Assembly (NCBI RefSeq): GCF_910592395.1 | Contig: NC_088314.1 | Span: 5,518,001 to 5,582,000 of the forward strand | Source: Lineus longissimus | Lineage: Eukaryota; Nemertea; Pilidiophora; Heteronemertea; Lineidae | Direction: 5' to 3' | Length of the DNA stretch: 64,000 nt | Part shown: positions 1 through 14,184 of the stretch, in pieces | Layout of the letters: every line of letters starts with the position of its first letter | How positions within the stretch are numbered: position 1 is the first letter of the stretch | Notes under the pieces: model-generated | Seen by the model: only the letters and a program-made list of their open reading frames with translations | Told to the model about the DNA's origin: nothing | Database searches by the model: none | Translations under genes and position numbers: made by a program

Positions 1-3000
1 CGACAGCCGGAGACACCTGCTGAGAGACAAACAGGTCTGGCTGCAGCTCAGATAGTGGTAAGTTTGGCTTGTATAAACTCTGTATTCCTTGGAGAAGTCT
101 GGTGGTGTCGTTGTTGGGAGTCCTTAACTTAGTCTTAAGTTGTAAATTCAAATCCCTTCTCGTTTGTTTTTTCATGTCAGACGTAATTGAGTTCAAATTT
201 ATAGTGATGTGAACTTTGATTGCCATTGAACTTGTATTATAAATTTCTTTAGGATTCTTCAAACTCAAATGTTTCTTTCAGCCCAGGAAACCTGTGAAGA
301 AGAAGGAGGCATCAAAGAATAGGAAGCTCCCCAAGAGAGGGAGCAAACTCACACCAGCCAGAAAACCTGATGCCCCCTCGCCTGTGTCTGCAGTTGCTAG
401 TTCATTGGCAGCGACTGGGACCCTGACTGCAGAACAGAAAAAGGGACTGCAGGCTGGGGAACCGGTCAAAATTATGGTGAGTACTGTAAATTTCTTCTGA
501 GGTGTCACCTGCTGAAAGAAAATGATGTCACACCTCAACAAGCTACCCAGGAACTATGTCGAGTATCAGACACCTCTGTCATGTCTGTTAGCGGGAAAAG
601 TTATGATTTTAGACCAGGATTCCATTCAATATGACCTCTCTAAATTTATGTTCCTCTTCTATTCTACATCGGTGCAGATTGCAAAAGTGACCTTACTTCT
701 TATACAAATCTTTTTCTAAAATCCGTATTTCTAGCGGCCCAAGGTCCCTGCGTCTGCTGAGCAGCCAACGGACAGCGATGATGAAGATGAAGTGTGGTCG
801 TCTGATGATGAGGAAATCCTAAGGGTAACTGGCGAACCAGGAGAGGCTGACCGTGAACCACGGAAAACGTCCGGCGTGCGACGAAGGTCGGCCAAATCGA
901 AAACGAAGCAACCGGATGTAGTTTTTGATGGGCCGATGTATGATGGCGCTTCGGTAAAAGGAAGTGAGATTGGTGTGACTGTTGAGGAGGCAGGGATGAT
1001 GAAGACTGCGGATGAAGGGGGAGCAGCGGAGGCCACGAGTGAGGGCGGCTTAAAGGTAAAATTTCTCACAAAAAGTGGCAAGCTTATCTCAAACTACGAT
1101 TCCTAGGAACAGACCAGACGTCACAGAATTCTCATCAGTGTCAAAGCTGAGAAGATAAGAAGACAAGAAGAAACCTTCTGCTGGCTGCAAGCACTTTGAA
1201 CTCTGTGAAATGATTTCTGGTTACTTTTTGTCTGGGCCTGAATGGAAATCATCTAATCAAGTCCAGCCAGCCCCCTAGATTGGCAACGATGTCAAACTTT
1301 CTTATATCGATCTGCACACGAGGTAATCACATAGTGGCTGTCACCTGTACATCCTTGTTAACTTGTCTCTTCATTACTTCCAGGTGATGACAGAAATGCA
1401 GGCTAACATTCTTCCCAAGTCGAAAAGTCCTGCTGGTGCTGTCCAGTTGGGTATTGAACCAATGCTTGAGATGGGACATGGTAAGCTATGTACTATACTG
1501 CTCAGACTTGTTGTCCTGTTGTCGGTCTCAGTTGTGACACTCGTGTCAAAACACTGTGCCTTTAAAGCAAAGTAAACAGAAATTCAGCTCATAAATATTC
1601 ATCAACGCAGTTAAATACTTGTTGCTTTCAGAATTAAAGAGTTGATTCTGAAGTATGTCGGATTCATTCATTCGTTGATATCCATTGAGGAAAAACATAA
1701 GATCTACTGTAGTTCAATGTATATCTCCATAAATACATTCCCTCCATCAAATGCTGTCATAGTTTGGAGTTGTGTATGGTAAGGTGTCCTGAAAATTGTC
1801 TTCTCCGATCTCACTATTTTGTGCATACTTTTTTCGTGAAGATTTTGAATCATTTTGACCATTTTTAGAAGAGTTTTGATCGAACTTATGATATTTTCTT
1901 TGGTTTACAATACACACTGTACACACACATGCATTGTAGTTTCTGATTTTACACACTACTTCCTAGTGTCATGATTCTTCATTCATAGATAAGTTACAAT
2001 CTTAGGGAATAATTCATTTTCTTCTGAGAACAGGAATCATACATTTATCTACACACAGTAAGTGTACACACATTGATTTCACGCATAATTACCAAACACC
2101 AATATCAGCATCATCAATCATAGTTTAGTACCAATGCTTGCTCATAATCTCCCTCATCTATAGCGGTTCTGAATTCCATTCGCCATTTCACATTCCGTTT
2201 CTTAACTAAACAGTGTGATGTTTCTATAGGTGCCGACGCCATGTACCGGGCTGCCAAGATGGCCTGGGTACAGAGACATTATGGCTCAAAGTCAGGAGAG
2301 ACTCTAAAGGGTATATGTTTAAAATTGCCCATCATTTTAACCTTTTAACTCCTTGTCAAGTGCTATGATTTCTGCAAATTTGGAAATTTTCATGGACAGT
2401 GTAGATCTGCCAATACCATTTTCAGTGTGATGGAGTTGAGTGTGTTAGTTCCTTTGTGTAAGTACAATGGGAGGCCAAAACTGACACACCATGTTCCCGC
2501 AGAAAATCAATCTTAAACTGTTTGATTGGCAAGATATCTCCGGCCGTGAAAATGTTCCATATTTTAGAAAGTCATACCCTGGATGTGCTAAGCAGAGGTT
2601 GCTTACAATCTCAATTTTTTCCCAGTTTGTTATTAAAATTTCAAAAACATGATAAAACAGATTCTGTTTTCCATTTCGGCACCCAGCCAATGAAATTTTG
2701 GTTTGGAAAGCACTGATGAAAGCATCCTGGGAAAAATTTGTGCTGTAATGATCTGTTCCTCTCTGAGACGTTCTCCATGCACAGATTCACGAACAACTGA
2801 CTATACCTAAAATGTGTAATTCACATATTTTGTTTAGGTTTTTCGTCACTTTATCTCACAAACTCTAAATGCCTGTGATTCACTTCAGTCCACTCATTTA
2901 TCTCACTGACAGCACATAACTTATTGTCACACATCTAGGTTTATTGTGTTAGAGAGGTTGCACGTCCGAAATCACAGGGATCCAGGATTCAGAGGAAGTG

Positions 3001-6000
3001 GGTGCCCTTGAGCTTAATGGCATTCAAATTCCCGGTCTTTTTCAAAGATGTTTCTGAAATGGGTGGGAAAGCTCATGCTGGCACCCCTTGGATCCGCCTC
3101 TGCAACTTAATGTTGATAAGATGAACTGGTTAACTGTTGTTATAATCAACAAATCATGCTGGTTAAGCACTTGTGATTTTTTAACATCGTAGTTTGGTTT
3201 GACTACCAAGGTTTACAAGATGTCCAGCAACTCATCAATAAGTGTCATTGTCCCAAAGTCAACTGTATTTTGTGTTGTTTTCTGTCATTCTGTGTCATTT
3301 ATGTATGTCCTGTGTCTTCCCACATTTGTGTTTTCAATCTCATCGAAATTTGACCTTTGCATTGTATCCTCAAGTAGTGCTTTCCAGCAAAAAATTGTGT
3401 GGCTTGAATTCAGGAGAAACATGACTATCGGAGACTGCTTGCTGGCGGAATGTCAATTCTAATTTTAACTATGCTGTCTGTTGTGCTTTCGGTTTGTTTG
3501 TCGAATAGATAATAATGAAGTAAACAAAATTTTGTCAAATGTCAATAGGCTAAATATTGTCTTTTAAAGATTTTGTAGCAACTTTGGTGTAAAAGAATGT
3601 TGTTTTTATGACATCTGGTATTTCAATTAGTGCTTCATATGCTAATTTACAGTGATTTCTAATTTTCAGATTATCTTAGTGTCTCTAAGGAACCTGTCAA
3701 AATCCATTGTGACATACCCCAGGTTGATATCGACCCGACTGTAGTTAGTGATTTTGACACATGTGGCAGTACCTTGTTTGAAGATTATGAAGGAGATGAA
3801 GAAGAATTGAATGAATTATTGGAAAGGTTGAGCGTGGTTGATGCAGATTCTGTCTTCTCTGGTTTGACTGGGAGAGATTCTCCTATGACCAGTCGTCGTG
3901 CATCTGCCTTGAGCCTCAGGAGACCGTCAACTGTTGAAGAGGGCCATAGGCAAACTTCATTGACAAAGCCAAAATTGGGACCACCCACTCCGATTCCTGT
4001 TGACTCAAGGCCACCGACTGGACGAAAAGTTGTTCCTCTTACTCCAATCCCTGTACTGGAAACAAAGTCACAACCTGGGACAACGTCACATCCACCCAGA
4101 CCTTTGGATAAAAGGATCAGGAGCGCTGTCCCAGATTCACGGTTTTCTCGATTAGAAGGGACATTATCTGCAAACAGTGTCCAGCGTTCTGTTCGCAAAG
4201 TTCAGATCCAGGAGACTCCCTTACCAACTACACTGCCCCCATCAGAACTATTCACACCGAAGACAACTGACTACGAAGATCGCTATGGTGCCATCTTTGA
4301 CAGGATTAGTGATTATGCTCTCAAGAAATTGCTGTGTATTGAAATTCTCTTCAAAATTATCTGAGCCCTTGTAAAGATTGAGAATGAGGTTTCGAAACAA
4401 GACAAGAGATTTCCAATTAGTCCATGCAGTTTAATGCATGAGTAATACTTGTACTACATTTAGCTTCAGTTGACCCCTCCCCTCCTTCTGAAGACTTGTC
4501 TTAATTTGGTGAGAGATGTTTCTTTGGAATCATGGCTTTGCCAAGAAATCTCATTCACAGTCATTTGAAGGGTTACAATCCTGAAACATGAGTCAAGGAA
4601 CAGAATAGTCAGATTGCTATAACGGCTCTGAGTGTTCCCTTTGGCCCATGTCTCAAATGGTTGGTGTGTATACTTTATCTAACATATTTGTGATGTTCCT
4701 AATACAAAATTCTTATAATTTTGCAGCAGTCAATGTGGAGTTTGTTTTACATAATACGTCTAATGATTAAACTTTATGATTTCTTCAGGATTTTAACGCA
4801 CCCAGGTTCAACTGATTTGACTTTGCACACGTTTTAATCTAACTTCAATTTTTTTACAGGGACATTCTCAACCATACAATGAATTTGTTTTAACTGGTCA
4901 TATATTTTCTCTCTAACTGTTGAAAAACTAATCTCAATTTATGATACAAAATTGTCGACTTTTCTTAAATATTCTCAGCTGTAAAACACAAAGGTGCCTT
5001 TGGGTAACGGTCATATCTTCATAAAATTGCAAAAGAACGTAAACTGGAATAATAGCGAAGAGTGGCATTATCTTTTGGTCTATAATTGCAAACTTTTAAA
5101 ACCTTAGTCTGTGCGCTTGGTGGATAGCACCCTTGACCAAAATGACTGAAAATGGATATTTTTTGTATTCTTTTTGGCCTATGATTTCTAACTATGCCAA
5201 TCTCTTGTTATGATTTTCCATTTTGTCATCAACCAAGTCTGGTTCTGCTTCAGTTCTAAAGAATTACAGCAGAATGGAAGATGACGAGACCTCTCCAGAA
5301 TACGGCCACGTCACACGCGTCTCGACATCTGACCGAGGACGGAAGTCAAAATCGGCGGATAGTCGTCATCGTGCCAGTAGCGCCCTCACAATGGAAACAG
5401 ATTTTACCATTGACGAACAAGACGAGGGGGACTTTGATGATGGAGAGAGTCTGTTTTGGGAGATGAACGTTTCGACTAGACAACGTCAGCGACCTGTAAC
5501 AGGTTTGACACGATATCGTCCATTGTCTGGACATGACAGTAAGTAGGGGAAAGTTTCTTTCTCCTTCCTTCATCTCCTGTATTCAGAACCTTTTCATTCA
5601 TAACGATATACATACATACATTTCTTCTCATTCCATAATGCTCATTGTGTTTCTTTCAATAAACAATCATGGCTGTCTCTGTCATTACGAAATCATTAAT
5701 TCGTTTCATGAATATGAATTATGGAATGTTTTACTCTCCCTTTATGATAACTTGTACCGTTGGTTTTTCAGTGATTCCAAGAAAACCAAGACCTTTTACT
5801 GCCCTTGTGACCAATAAAGAAAAGGTGAGTGATTACAGGGGGGCGGGGGATTTCAATTTAGATAGGAATGGGTGTCTTGTCAAGAAGAGGGACTACCGAC
5901 AGTCCTTAAAATGCTAGGGAGAAGAGGGCCAGTATGGATGCAAAACAATCTGACACTCCAAGAACTAGAACAAATGCTCGTGCAATTATTAAGAATTTCC

Positions 6001-9000
6001 CTCTCTTTAATTCAGGATATCTACAGGGTCATGGAAGAGTTGTTCACAAAATACAAGCAAGCTGGGTAAGTTACATTTTGCCCATAGAGCGATTTCAAAG
6101 TGATCGGTTTGCCAAAACAGCACCCTGTCCACATGACGTCATATTTGACTGGTGAAATCACCATTCTTCATATTTTGATTTTGTCAATATAGACCCTGTC
6201 CATAGTGCCCCTGACGAGGTACATTCCATTTTCCTCGACCCTCTATCTCTCCCTCTTAAACTGTCTGTCACCTTCCCTTCCCTCATCTAATACTTTCCCC
6301 ATCTTCTCTCTTTCTCATCTGCATGTAGCACCAATCCTGTTGCACCTATTGAACCTCCGCTATCTTCATTAGACCTACAGTCACCCAGCAGTTTTAGACA
6401 CTCATCACCTTCACCATATTCAGGTCTACCGGCACTAGGACGCTTTCAACACCTACATCCTTCGCCATCCATTGAGAACACCTATCCTGTTGTACCCATA
6501 GCAACTTCATCATATTCAGAAGACCATCGGAGGCCATCCTTCAGAGTTGCTTATCCTCTCACACCCATTTCACCTTCACAATCTTTGATAGACCAACAAC
6601 GGTCACCCAACCAACTTCCACCATTTTTGGTAGACCGGCAGTCGCTCAGTCACTTTCGAGACTCTCCATTGTTGCCATCGATGGGAGACACTTATCCTGT
6701 TACACCCATAGAATCTTCAGCATACCGACAGTCACAGAGCCGCTTTCAAGATTCACCAATTTCGTCATCCATGAGAGACCACTTTCCTGTTACACCCATA
6801 GAATCTTCAGCATACCAACAGTCACGGAGCCGCTTTCAAGATTCACCAATCTCGCCATCCATGAGAGACCACTTTCCTGTTACACCCATAGAATCTTCAG
6901 CATACCAACAGTCACGGAGCCGCTTTCAAGATTTGCCTATTTCGCCATCCATGAGAGACCACTTTCCTGTTACACCCATAGAATCTTCAGCATACCAACA
7001 GTCACGGAGCCGCTTTCAAGATTCACCAATTTCGCCATCCATGAGAGACCACTTTCCTGTTACACCCATAGAATCTTCAGCATACCAACAGTCACGGAGC
7101 CGCTTTCAAGATTCACCAATCTCGCCATCCATGAGAGACCACTTTCCTGTTACACCCATAGAATCGTCACCATACCGACAGTCACCCTGGGGCTTTCAAG
7201 ACTCTCCACAATCACCATCGATGGGAGACACCTATCCTGTTACACGCATAGAATCTTCATACCGACAGTCATCCAGGTGCTTTCAAGACTCACCAATCTC
7301 GCCATCCATGAGGGACCACTTTCCTGTTACACCCATAGAATCTTCAGCATATCAACAGTCACCCAGGTTCTTTCAAGACTCTCCACTATTTCCATCCATG
7401 GTTGACACGTATCCCGTTAGACCCATAGAATCTTCACCATACCGACAATCACCCAGTCGCTTTCAAGACTCATCATCTCCTCTTAGATGGGTGTCTCCTG
7501 TAGAATCATCATCTAGTCAGTCAACTGAATCATGGTAAGAATATGCTATCAGTTGAACAAGCAGACTTGCTTTGATTAGTATGGTGCCATGATGTTCTGT
7601 GGTTTAGGTACATAATCGAGATAGAGTTTTAACATGGCCTGGCGTATGACCTGGTTGTATCAAGTCAGTTCGGAACACATTTCATGAGAACTTAATCAGT
7701 AAACTCATCTGTAGAACCTGGCTTACAATGCACCATCTACAGGTACCTCTGTTGTCTTTTGGAGTTTGTTACCACCCAGCTTCATTTCTGTCTCCAATCT
7801 CCTTCATTTTCTCACCACCTCTCCCAGCACTTACCAAAATCCTGTCACAGCTGTCTCTGTTATACCCATCACTCAGAAATCCGCCAAGTAAGTGACAGAG
7901 TTTAAATCTGCACATGTTAATTCCTTTAAAATCTTCTTTATTGACTTATCATATTAATTGATTTGTTTTATTTATCATTTTGCTAGATTTGCTAATTCGC
8001 CTTATTCCAGTTTAGCTTGCTAGCCGTGGTTTGACTTAGCATCACCGAGTTATTAGGTCACAAATGATGTCATTCCCTGAAAACCATGACGACAGTTTTA
8101 ACAATGGCTGACCCTAACTTGGCAAAGTTCGGCACTCCACTGCCATTGAGCATTACCATTACTATGTCGTGGCCACATTGAAAACATTTTGAGAAAAAAT
8201 ATGGGATGTTGTCAGTGCCGAAATTATGTTGACAATATATAAGTTCTTTGTAAGTAGTCAAGTGTTTATTTTAAGTGAGTTGATAAGCTGGATTAGGAGA
8301 GGAAAATGCTTCCATTAAACTTATAATGTTATTTCAATTATCTGTTTTCATTTTTTTGTAAACTAATCTCGAGATAACAGTGGTGGTGCCTCGGGTTGTC
8401 TGCTGGTTGAATGGTTCTCTTATTAACTATAGTATGCTGCTTGTTATCTTGTAAATAGCAACCTAATTTGATATAAAAGTTTGTTTTATTGCATGTTTTC
8501 TTTAAATCTGTCTTGTAAGTGGCAAAATTGTTCCCTCTGGTTACTTGCACAAATGAACATTGCTCTGCGGTAGGTAAGACTGAGTGCTAACAGTGCCAAA
8601 TGTGGCCAAAAGGTTAAAAGGGGGGAAAAAATTTAAAATCACCAGAGGCACAAAGTTATCACAATGGCGATAAGGTTAGTTTTCTAGAAGGGCACATCTA
8701 AAATACAACAAGTTGATTTTGGTTTGATCAGAGTTACCCATTACTTTTTGGTTATTATGTGCTTTTATGTACAGCAAAACACCATTGAACATGTCGAAGG
8801 GTAATAACATTCCTCTTGTTTTGTCTGTGACCAGTGCAGTGTTTCACAGGTTTTCACAAGTTGATATAACAATAACACAGGATTAGCCCTGTACCAGTTA
8901 TCGGTTGCAGTCTGTGCCTGAGTTGACATAGTTGAATTAGGACCTTGATAAAAATCTGTGATGTTTATGGTGACTCGTCTTTGACATATTGAGGATTAAG

Positions 9001-9988
9001 AAATGACTGTATTAATGGATAACAGTTCATAAATAGAAAATACTGAGCTGTAACGGGTGTTGTTTTGGATTTTCTTGGAAATTTTGTGCAATTACTTCGT
9101 CGATCAGATCAGGTTTGCTGCTTCGTCGAGCCAAACTTAGAAACTGCCGCTGATCACAACAGCATCGATATTGACATCTCTTTCTCAAGGACTTAGCCAA
9201 TCAGAATCAAGCAGTCACAATCAAAGATTTTTTTTTGTCCTTGCATGCTTGGTATCAGCAGAGTGAATGTCCGCTCACTTTGTTCAAAGGCAAACATCAT
9301 CAGATTTTCTCTTCTGTTGACTCTCACTTGATCTTTGATAAAAGAATTATCTTCGATTTCATGTCAGGGATTCAAATATCACATCCCTTATGTTTGCTCA
9401 CCTCATGAGATGAATAAGTGTTTGATCTTTAGGTCTTTAGGAAAACAGTCTAACTTAGCCATGTCAACTATCATTTGTCTAAACATGTTTTAAGTAAATA
9501 GGATTTTGATCCATGAGGTTATCATTGTTATATGAACATGTAGATTATAAAATATCATGAACTAATAGACTTTTTCTATAATCTGTTTGTGCTTGTCGAG
9601 CATATTTTCGATATACATGTAGTCTTATTACTCCAGACATTTCAGCAAAATGGCAAATATTTCCTTGGCTGAAATCTAGGATTTGATTTCCAAAACTTTA
9701 TTTTTGGGTAAAGGATGCTCGAGACTGGATAGAATTCTTGACATGTCAACAAATCTATGAAAACTTACGAACAAATTCAAATCTGAGGATGGATTCACTA
9801 ACTGTGATTCATGAGGAACCCACCATTGATGACATCATCAATGTGAGGATCTCCTGTAAGCTGCCGCAGTTTGACTCGGATATTGATGAGGGTCTTTATT
9901 ATATCAATGTGATGTCAGACGTCAATGTTCTGGAGAGCGTGATTGTTGACTCAAGTGAAGATGGCAGTGAGGCATCTTCGAAGCAGGG
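1..9988 (+). CDS. Gene A: unrecognised multi-exon protein (5' end outside window)
   Basis: I do not recognise this protein. Exons read from splice sites and phase: 1-57, 282-476, 735-1055, 1384-1480, 2230-2310, 3670 to about 4286 or 4335, 5254-5538, 5772-5824, 6016-6065, 6329-7534, 7828-7887 and about 9788-9988. The first exons are Lys/Arg-rich, then an acidic patch (TDSDDEDEVWSSDDEE). Exon 2230-2310 is helix-like (AMYRAAKMAWVQRHYG). Exon 3670 onward starts acidic and becomes Ser/Pro-rich. Exon 6329-7534 carries a 30-residue tandem repeat. Composition suggests a largely disordered protein with SP/TP phosphosites (inference). The donor of the 3670 exon is uncertain: if it is not spliced, the frame stops at 4362-4364, giving a shorter isoform. 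The final acceptor (9788) has a weak pyrimidine tract. The start methionine is outside the window. No domain was found. Confidence 0.7.
2311..3669 (+). other. Intron of gene A, no recognised content
   Basis: A 1.36-kb AT-rich stretch between a donor at 2311 and an acceptor ending at 3669. Short open frames on both strands show no coding character. I see no repeat or RNA gene. Confidence 0.6.
6691..7480 (+). repeat. 90-bp coding tandem repeat in gene A (Ser/Pro-rich 30-residue units)
   Basis: About nine consecutive 90-bp units lie inside the 6329-7534 exon, each encoding roughly PVTPIESSAYQQSRSRFQDS followed by PISPSMRDHF. Units at about 6781-7140 are almost identical at the DNA level, while the first and last ones are diverged. 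Three or four still weaker units precede them (from about 6340). The 90-bp period keeps the reading frame. Each unit has TP and SP dipeptides. Near-identical central copies point to recent unequal exchange or gene conversion, so copy number is probably polymorphic. Confidence 0.93.
7888..9787 (+). other. Long intron of gene A, no recognised content
   Basis: AT-rich sequence after the strong donor (gtaagt) at 7888 and up to the weak acceptor before 9788. Nothing coding, repetitive or RNA-like is visible. Confidence 0.5.
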
Positions 9989-12066
9989 GTAAGTTGCAAG
10001 GCAAATTATAGGGCTGAGATGTCTTTGCCTTTTGAAATTGATCAGCCCTAAGAATATTTCACTTTGCTGATACTGTGACCTGATGTACAAAATGGTAACT
10101 CTGTGCTGGGACAGCTGGGGGGAATTTCAAAACTCGGGCGTGCACAAATGACTTTGCATTTGGCACATGACAATAGTTTTTGGTGCTGTTTATGTTATGG
10201 AAATCCCAAATAGTACTTTTGACAATAGCAACAGTGCACATCTGCAATCAGTAAAAAATCTAATTAGAACTAATATGAAATCTGTCAACATTAAAAACCC
10301 TTATGTAGTTACAGCATTCTCTTCAAGATTACACGCGACCCCTGCAAGACACCAGTCCAAACACACAGACCCCCTCGCTTAATCCCCCTTACTTTACACC
10401 CCTAATCCTTTTTTCAGCCACCAGGGGGCTATACCATAATCCAGGAGATTACCAAAGTGTTTTGATTCCAACAAGTTTATTTAAACAGCAAAAGAAACAA
10501 GAAATATACGAAAAACCACAGGGTCATTTCAATCAATGAAATTTTATTTATTTTCCTTTTAAATCCGTCTATGAATTTGAAAGCGATTTATTAACTTGTT
10601 AATAGGTTTTCAGCGGGTTGTGGTTCGTTTCTCTACTTTGAAGCTTTGTCATTTTCTCTCAGCTTGATCGGGATAGGATTAATGAAAAATTTAATGTGTA
10701 ATTGGTCCCATAGGCCTAAGACAGGGGATAAGCTGTTGCCCCAATACATGAGCTCGGTCTTAGTTAGCAAAACATTTTCATTTTGGCCTATACAAGTAGT
10801 AGTTGGCTTGAGGCATTTGGAAGAGTCTATAGCTCAACATAGGTGTTACTTTTTGGATACTATCTTTGAACTGGTATCAGCATTTCTGTAAGTAACCATC
10901 AGTTTCTTAAAACTTCATTTCCGTTTCTACGGTACTTTGTAATATGTCAGAAGGAGGTGCAACTCTCGGACCCTCTCATTTGGGTTGTCTCTTGTCAACC
11001 AGAGTATTTGATTTGATTTCCAATTTGTATGTACTGTAGTTGCCAGTTTATAGTCCTGTGTGTGTGCTTATATGGAATATTTGCAAGGCAGGAAAAAGAC
11101 ACTTTAATCAGGATTTTAGTTCACCAGAAACCTCCAGATGTCTCCCTTTTATATTTAACAGGATGCTGGGAAGCAGGTCTTCATTCATCTGCTAATTGAC
11201 TGACAAGTGAGCTTTTTGCCAGTCAACAGCAGAAATCAATGCCTTACAAAATGAAACATGGTAGAACCACCATTTTATTGGCTTTCCTCAAGTTAACTAA
11301 TGAAATACAAATAACATAACCTTGCAATAACCCATACAGAATGCTTGTAAATGCATCAGAAATGTTTCTAAATATTGTTATTTCTCAGCATTTTGTTGAC
11401 TCTGGCACACTTTCGGCCAGTCTTATTTGACTTATTGTTACTATTGACCAATCGCTAGTTAGTCATGCTAACGAGACATAAAACAAGCGTGGTTCGTCCA
11501 GAATTATGGTGTGACGCATTTTGGTCAACTAACCTTGAAAGTCCCTCCGACATCAAATCAATTTCACGCATTGCTGAGTGGACCTCAGTTGAGGTTGATT
11601 GGCTTAACGTTTTTAGCATTCCTACATCAAATTCTATTCACAAAGAATTTGATTATGGTGTAACTTTTCAAATTTCAAACTGTTGGATTTTTTGTCAGTG
11701 TTTCTCTTTGGATATAATCCATAAAAATTGAAGGAGAATATCGAAACTTGGCCTCTGCAGATTCTTTTGGATTAAATGCATTTCCCTTGCTTTCTTGATT
11801 CGTTCATTGGATTTAATCAACTGGAAAAATGAAGCCAATTGATTTGTCATTTCCAAAGGGGTAAGCTTTTGACTTGGCCCTTACGTAACTGACTTTTGTG
11901 GACGGTACAAAGTTTGATAGGCTCCTCGTTCCCCTTTCAGTCTAATTAAGTGAAGACATATGCCCTTACTATACTTGAACATCATCGCAGCATTACGAGT
12001 GCTTTTATATTCAGATCAAGCTCTTATTCTGAATGAAATCTGCATATAGGCATGTTTTCTATTTAG
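9989..12066 (+). other. Non-coding stretch downstream of the 9788-9988 exon
   Basis: Begins with a gtaag donor. Around 10420 there is a short copy of the CCACCAGGGGG motif that recurs in the tandem repeats at 14.2-15 kb. No convincing exon was seen, although phase arithmetic suggests one may be missing if the 12067 segment belongs to the same transcript. Confidence 0.4.
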
Positions 12067-12147
12067 GCTGGAAATCCTTGGCTCGCACTGCCCTTGACAT
12101 TGAGGAGATTGAGGCCCATAAGATCTCAATTCATGGATCAGATATAG
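12067..12147 (+). CDS. Orphan exon-like segment (gene A/B?)
   Basis: The acceptor tgttttctatttag is followed by an open frame reading WKSLARTALDIEEIEAHK and then ISIHGSDI, which looks like genuine protein, up to a weak gtttga donor. The acceptor needs phase 1, while the exon ending at 9988 leaves phase 2. The downstream exon also does not join cleanly. It may belong to gene A with an unseen exon, or be an alternative exon. Confidence 0.4.
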   Translation, partial: AGNPWLALPLTLRRLRPIRSQFMDQI

Positions 12148-12956
12148 GTTTGAAAAGATTTAGGTTTATCCCATATTGTGGCACTGCAAGTGTGAAGCCC
12201 TCACAGTAAGACCATTTTTTTCATTGGAGCACTTATGAGCATGATATTTAGAAACATGTAGAATATGTTTCTGAAAATTGTATGGAAATCCACTGAGTGA
12301 TCTACATGTATGAAACTCAAAGCAGTGCTTTTGACAATCTAATTTCACTGATGGGTCCTATTCACTGCACCATTTGATCATGTAGGAGAGGTTCGAGATA
12401 TAATTTCTTTATTTGATATCAATGCGTTTTCCAATCGCTCAATGGTCATAAGGATAAATGCAGGCCACTCACAGTTGTACTTGTATTATGTTCAAAATAT
12501 TCATAGATACAATGTCACAGTTCTCAAATTTGGTCTGTTTGCTTTACAAACATGGGTTGTCACACATGGATACATTTTTGAGTTTGCAGACGTAATATTA
12601 AGTCGAACTGTCGAATTTATCTTGGCTTGATCTTCTTAAAGTAACATGAAGTGGATAACTATATATGGATATGGATAATTTTTGAAATTAGTGTGAAACG
12701 AGTTGAAGCTGAATTTGTTCATGTCTGGAAGTGTTGGATGAATGAGAAGTCAGATCAATTTACCCATGGAAGTCTACAGACTACACTTTCACAATTTGTG
12801 TTTGTGCTACTTTATTTAATTCTTGGATTTCGGAGAGAATGTGTGAAAGATTGTGTTGATGTTCTCCTAATCTAGGTTGGAAAATGTCAAATTGTGGTGG
12901 TTCTTAAATTATATTGGAGAAGTTTCTTGGCTTTGAAACCGCTCTGCAATCGCACC

Positions 12957-14116
12957 ATGGCCACTCTTGGCCCCACTCTCAGCATTGAGTATTTCCCGAT
13001 GCGGGAGTTACATCAGTTATCAAGGTGAGTGAGCACCATGAAAAGATGTCTGTTCACGACCAAAGCACCACACAAACAAACGATCAAAAATCAATTTATC
13101 ATCAGTTTCTATTTGATGTCCAGGCATACCATTGGCCTATTGACAGTTGACATATTCTTTAAATTTGGCAATCATTTATCAGAATCATTAAAGGCCTACA
13201 TATCAATACTTGTCATTGGATGGTCATTCATCATATTTCTTTCAAGTTGACACGCCAGTGATTTATCATCGAACTATCATTTTTCTTTTGACAGTCTTCA
13301 TAATCTTAAAATGTCACTGAGTGAGGTCTGTCAAACAGAAAATGCCATTACTTCACTCGAAAAGTGCCAGGCCATTTTGTCGACATTTATTGGGTGTCTG
13401 AAATACACCAATGGCAGAATGATACGTAGTTTAACAGCCTGGCCTCTGCAGGACATCTTGGGAAGGTTTCACATGAGACACTTTCTAACATAGGACCCCG
13501 ATGTCTGTTTGAAACTGTGGCAATTTGTCTGAACATCATATTGTTGTCGGTACCCCCAACTAGGTGTCATTCTGAGCCATTCTTCACAAGCACTCAAAAC
13601 TCCTGCTGGTTTTATAGTTGCAATAAATGGTAAAACCGCTAGCACTATTCTTTCACTCCTACAGACAAATTGAAAGAACCTTTCACTAGCTTATTTATAG
13701 GTTTTTCATCTTTTAATATCCAGCCATCCATAAGCTGTCAATTATGTTATATTCATTAATTTCTGAATGGAGGAGTTAGTAAATCTATTGTCAAATAAAC
13801 AGGAGGGCAGATATTGGCAGGTGACATAGAGCTATGAAGTCTTACTTTCTTGATCTATATCTTCTCTTAAAGTTGTGCGATCCTTTGACACTGCAGAACT
13901 GTCAAATACTGAAGACCAAAATGCAATATTGAGACCATGCAAACTCCCCGATATTGAAAAGTGGCTTGGAACTTTATTATCAATGCCATGGCTATACATG
14001 CCTTATGCCGATCCTGATAATATATCTCGAAAGATCCACATTTTCATTGTTCTGCACTTGTTGGCTCACCGTAGGGGAGTCTATACGATACCGCAGTGTC
14101 CGTCGTCCGTCGTCGT

Positions 14117-14184
<68 letters not shown>

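Noticed and set aside
4362-4364. TGA ending the reading frame of gene A exon 3670
   Set aside because: Not accepted as the gene end, since a phase-compatible donor (4286 or 4335) can join to the strong acceptor at 5253; kept only as a possible short isoform.
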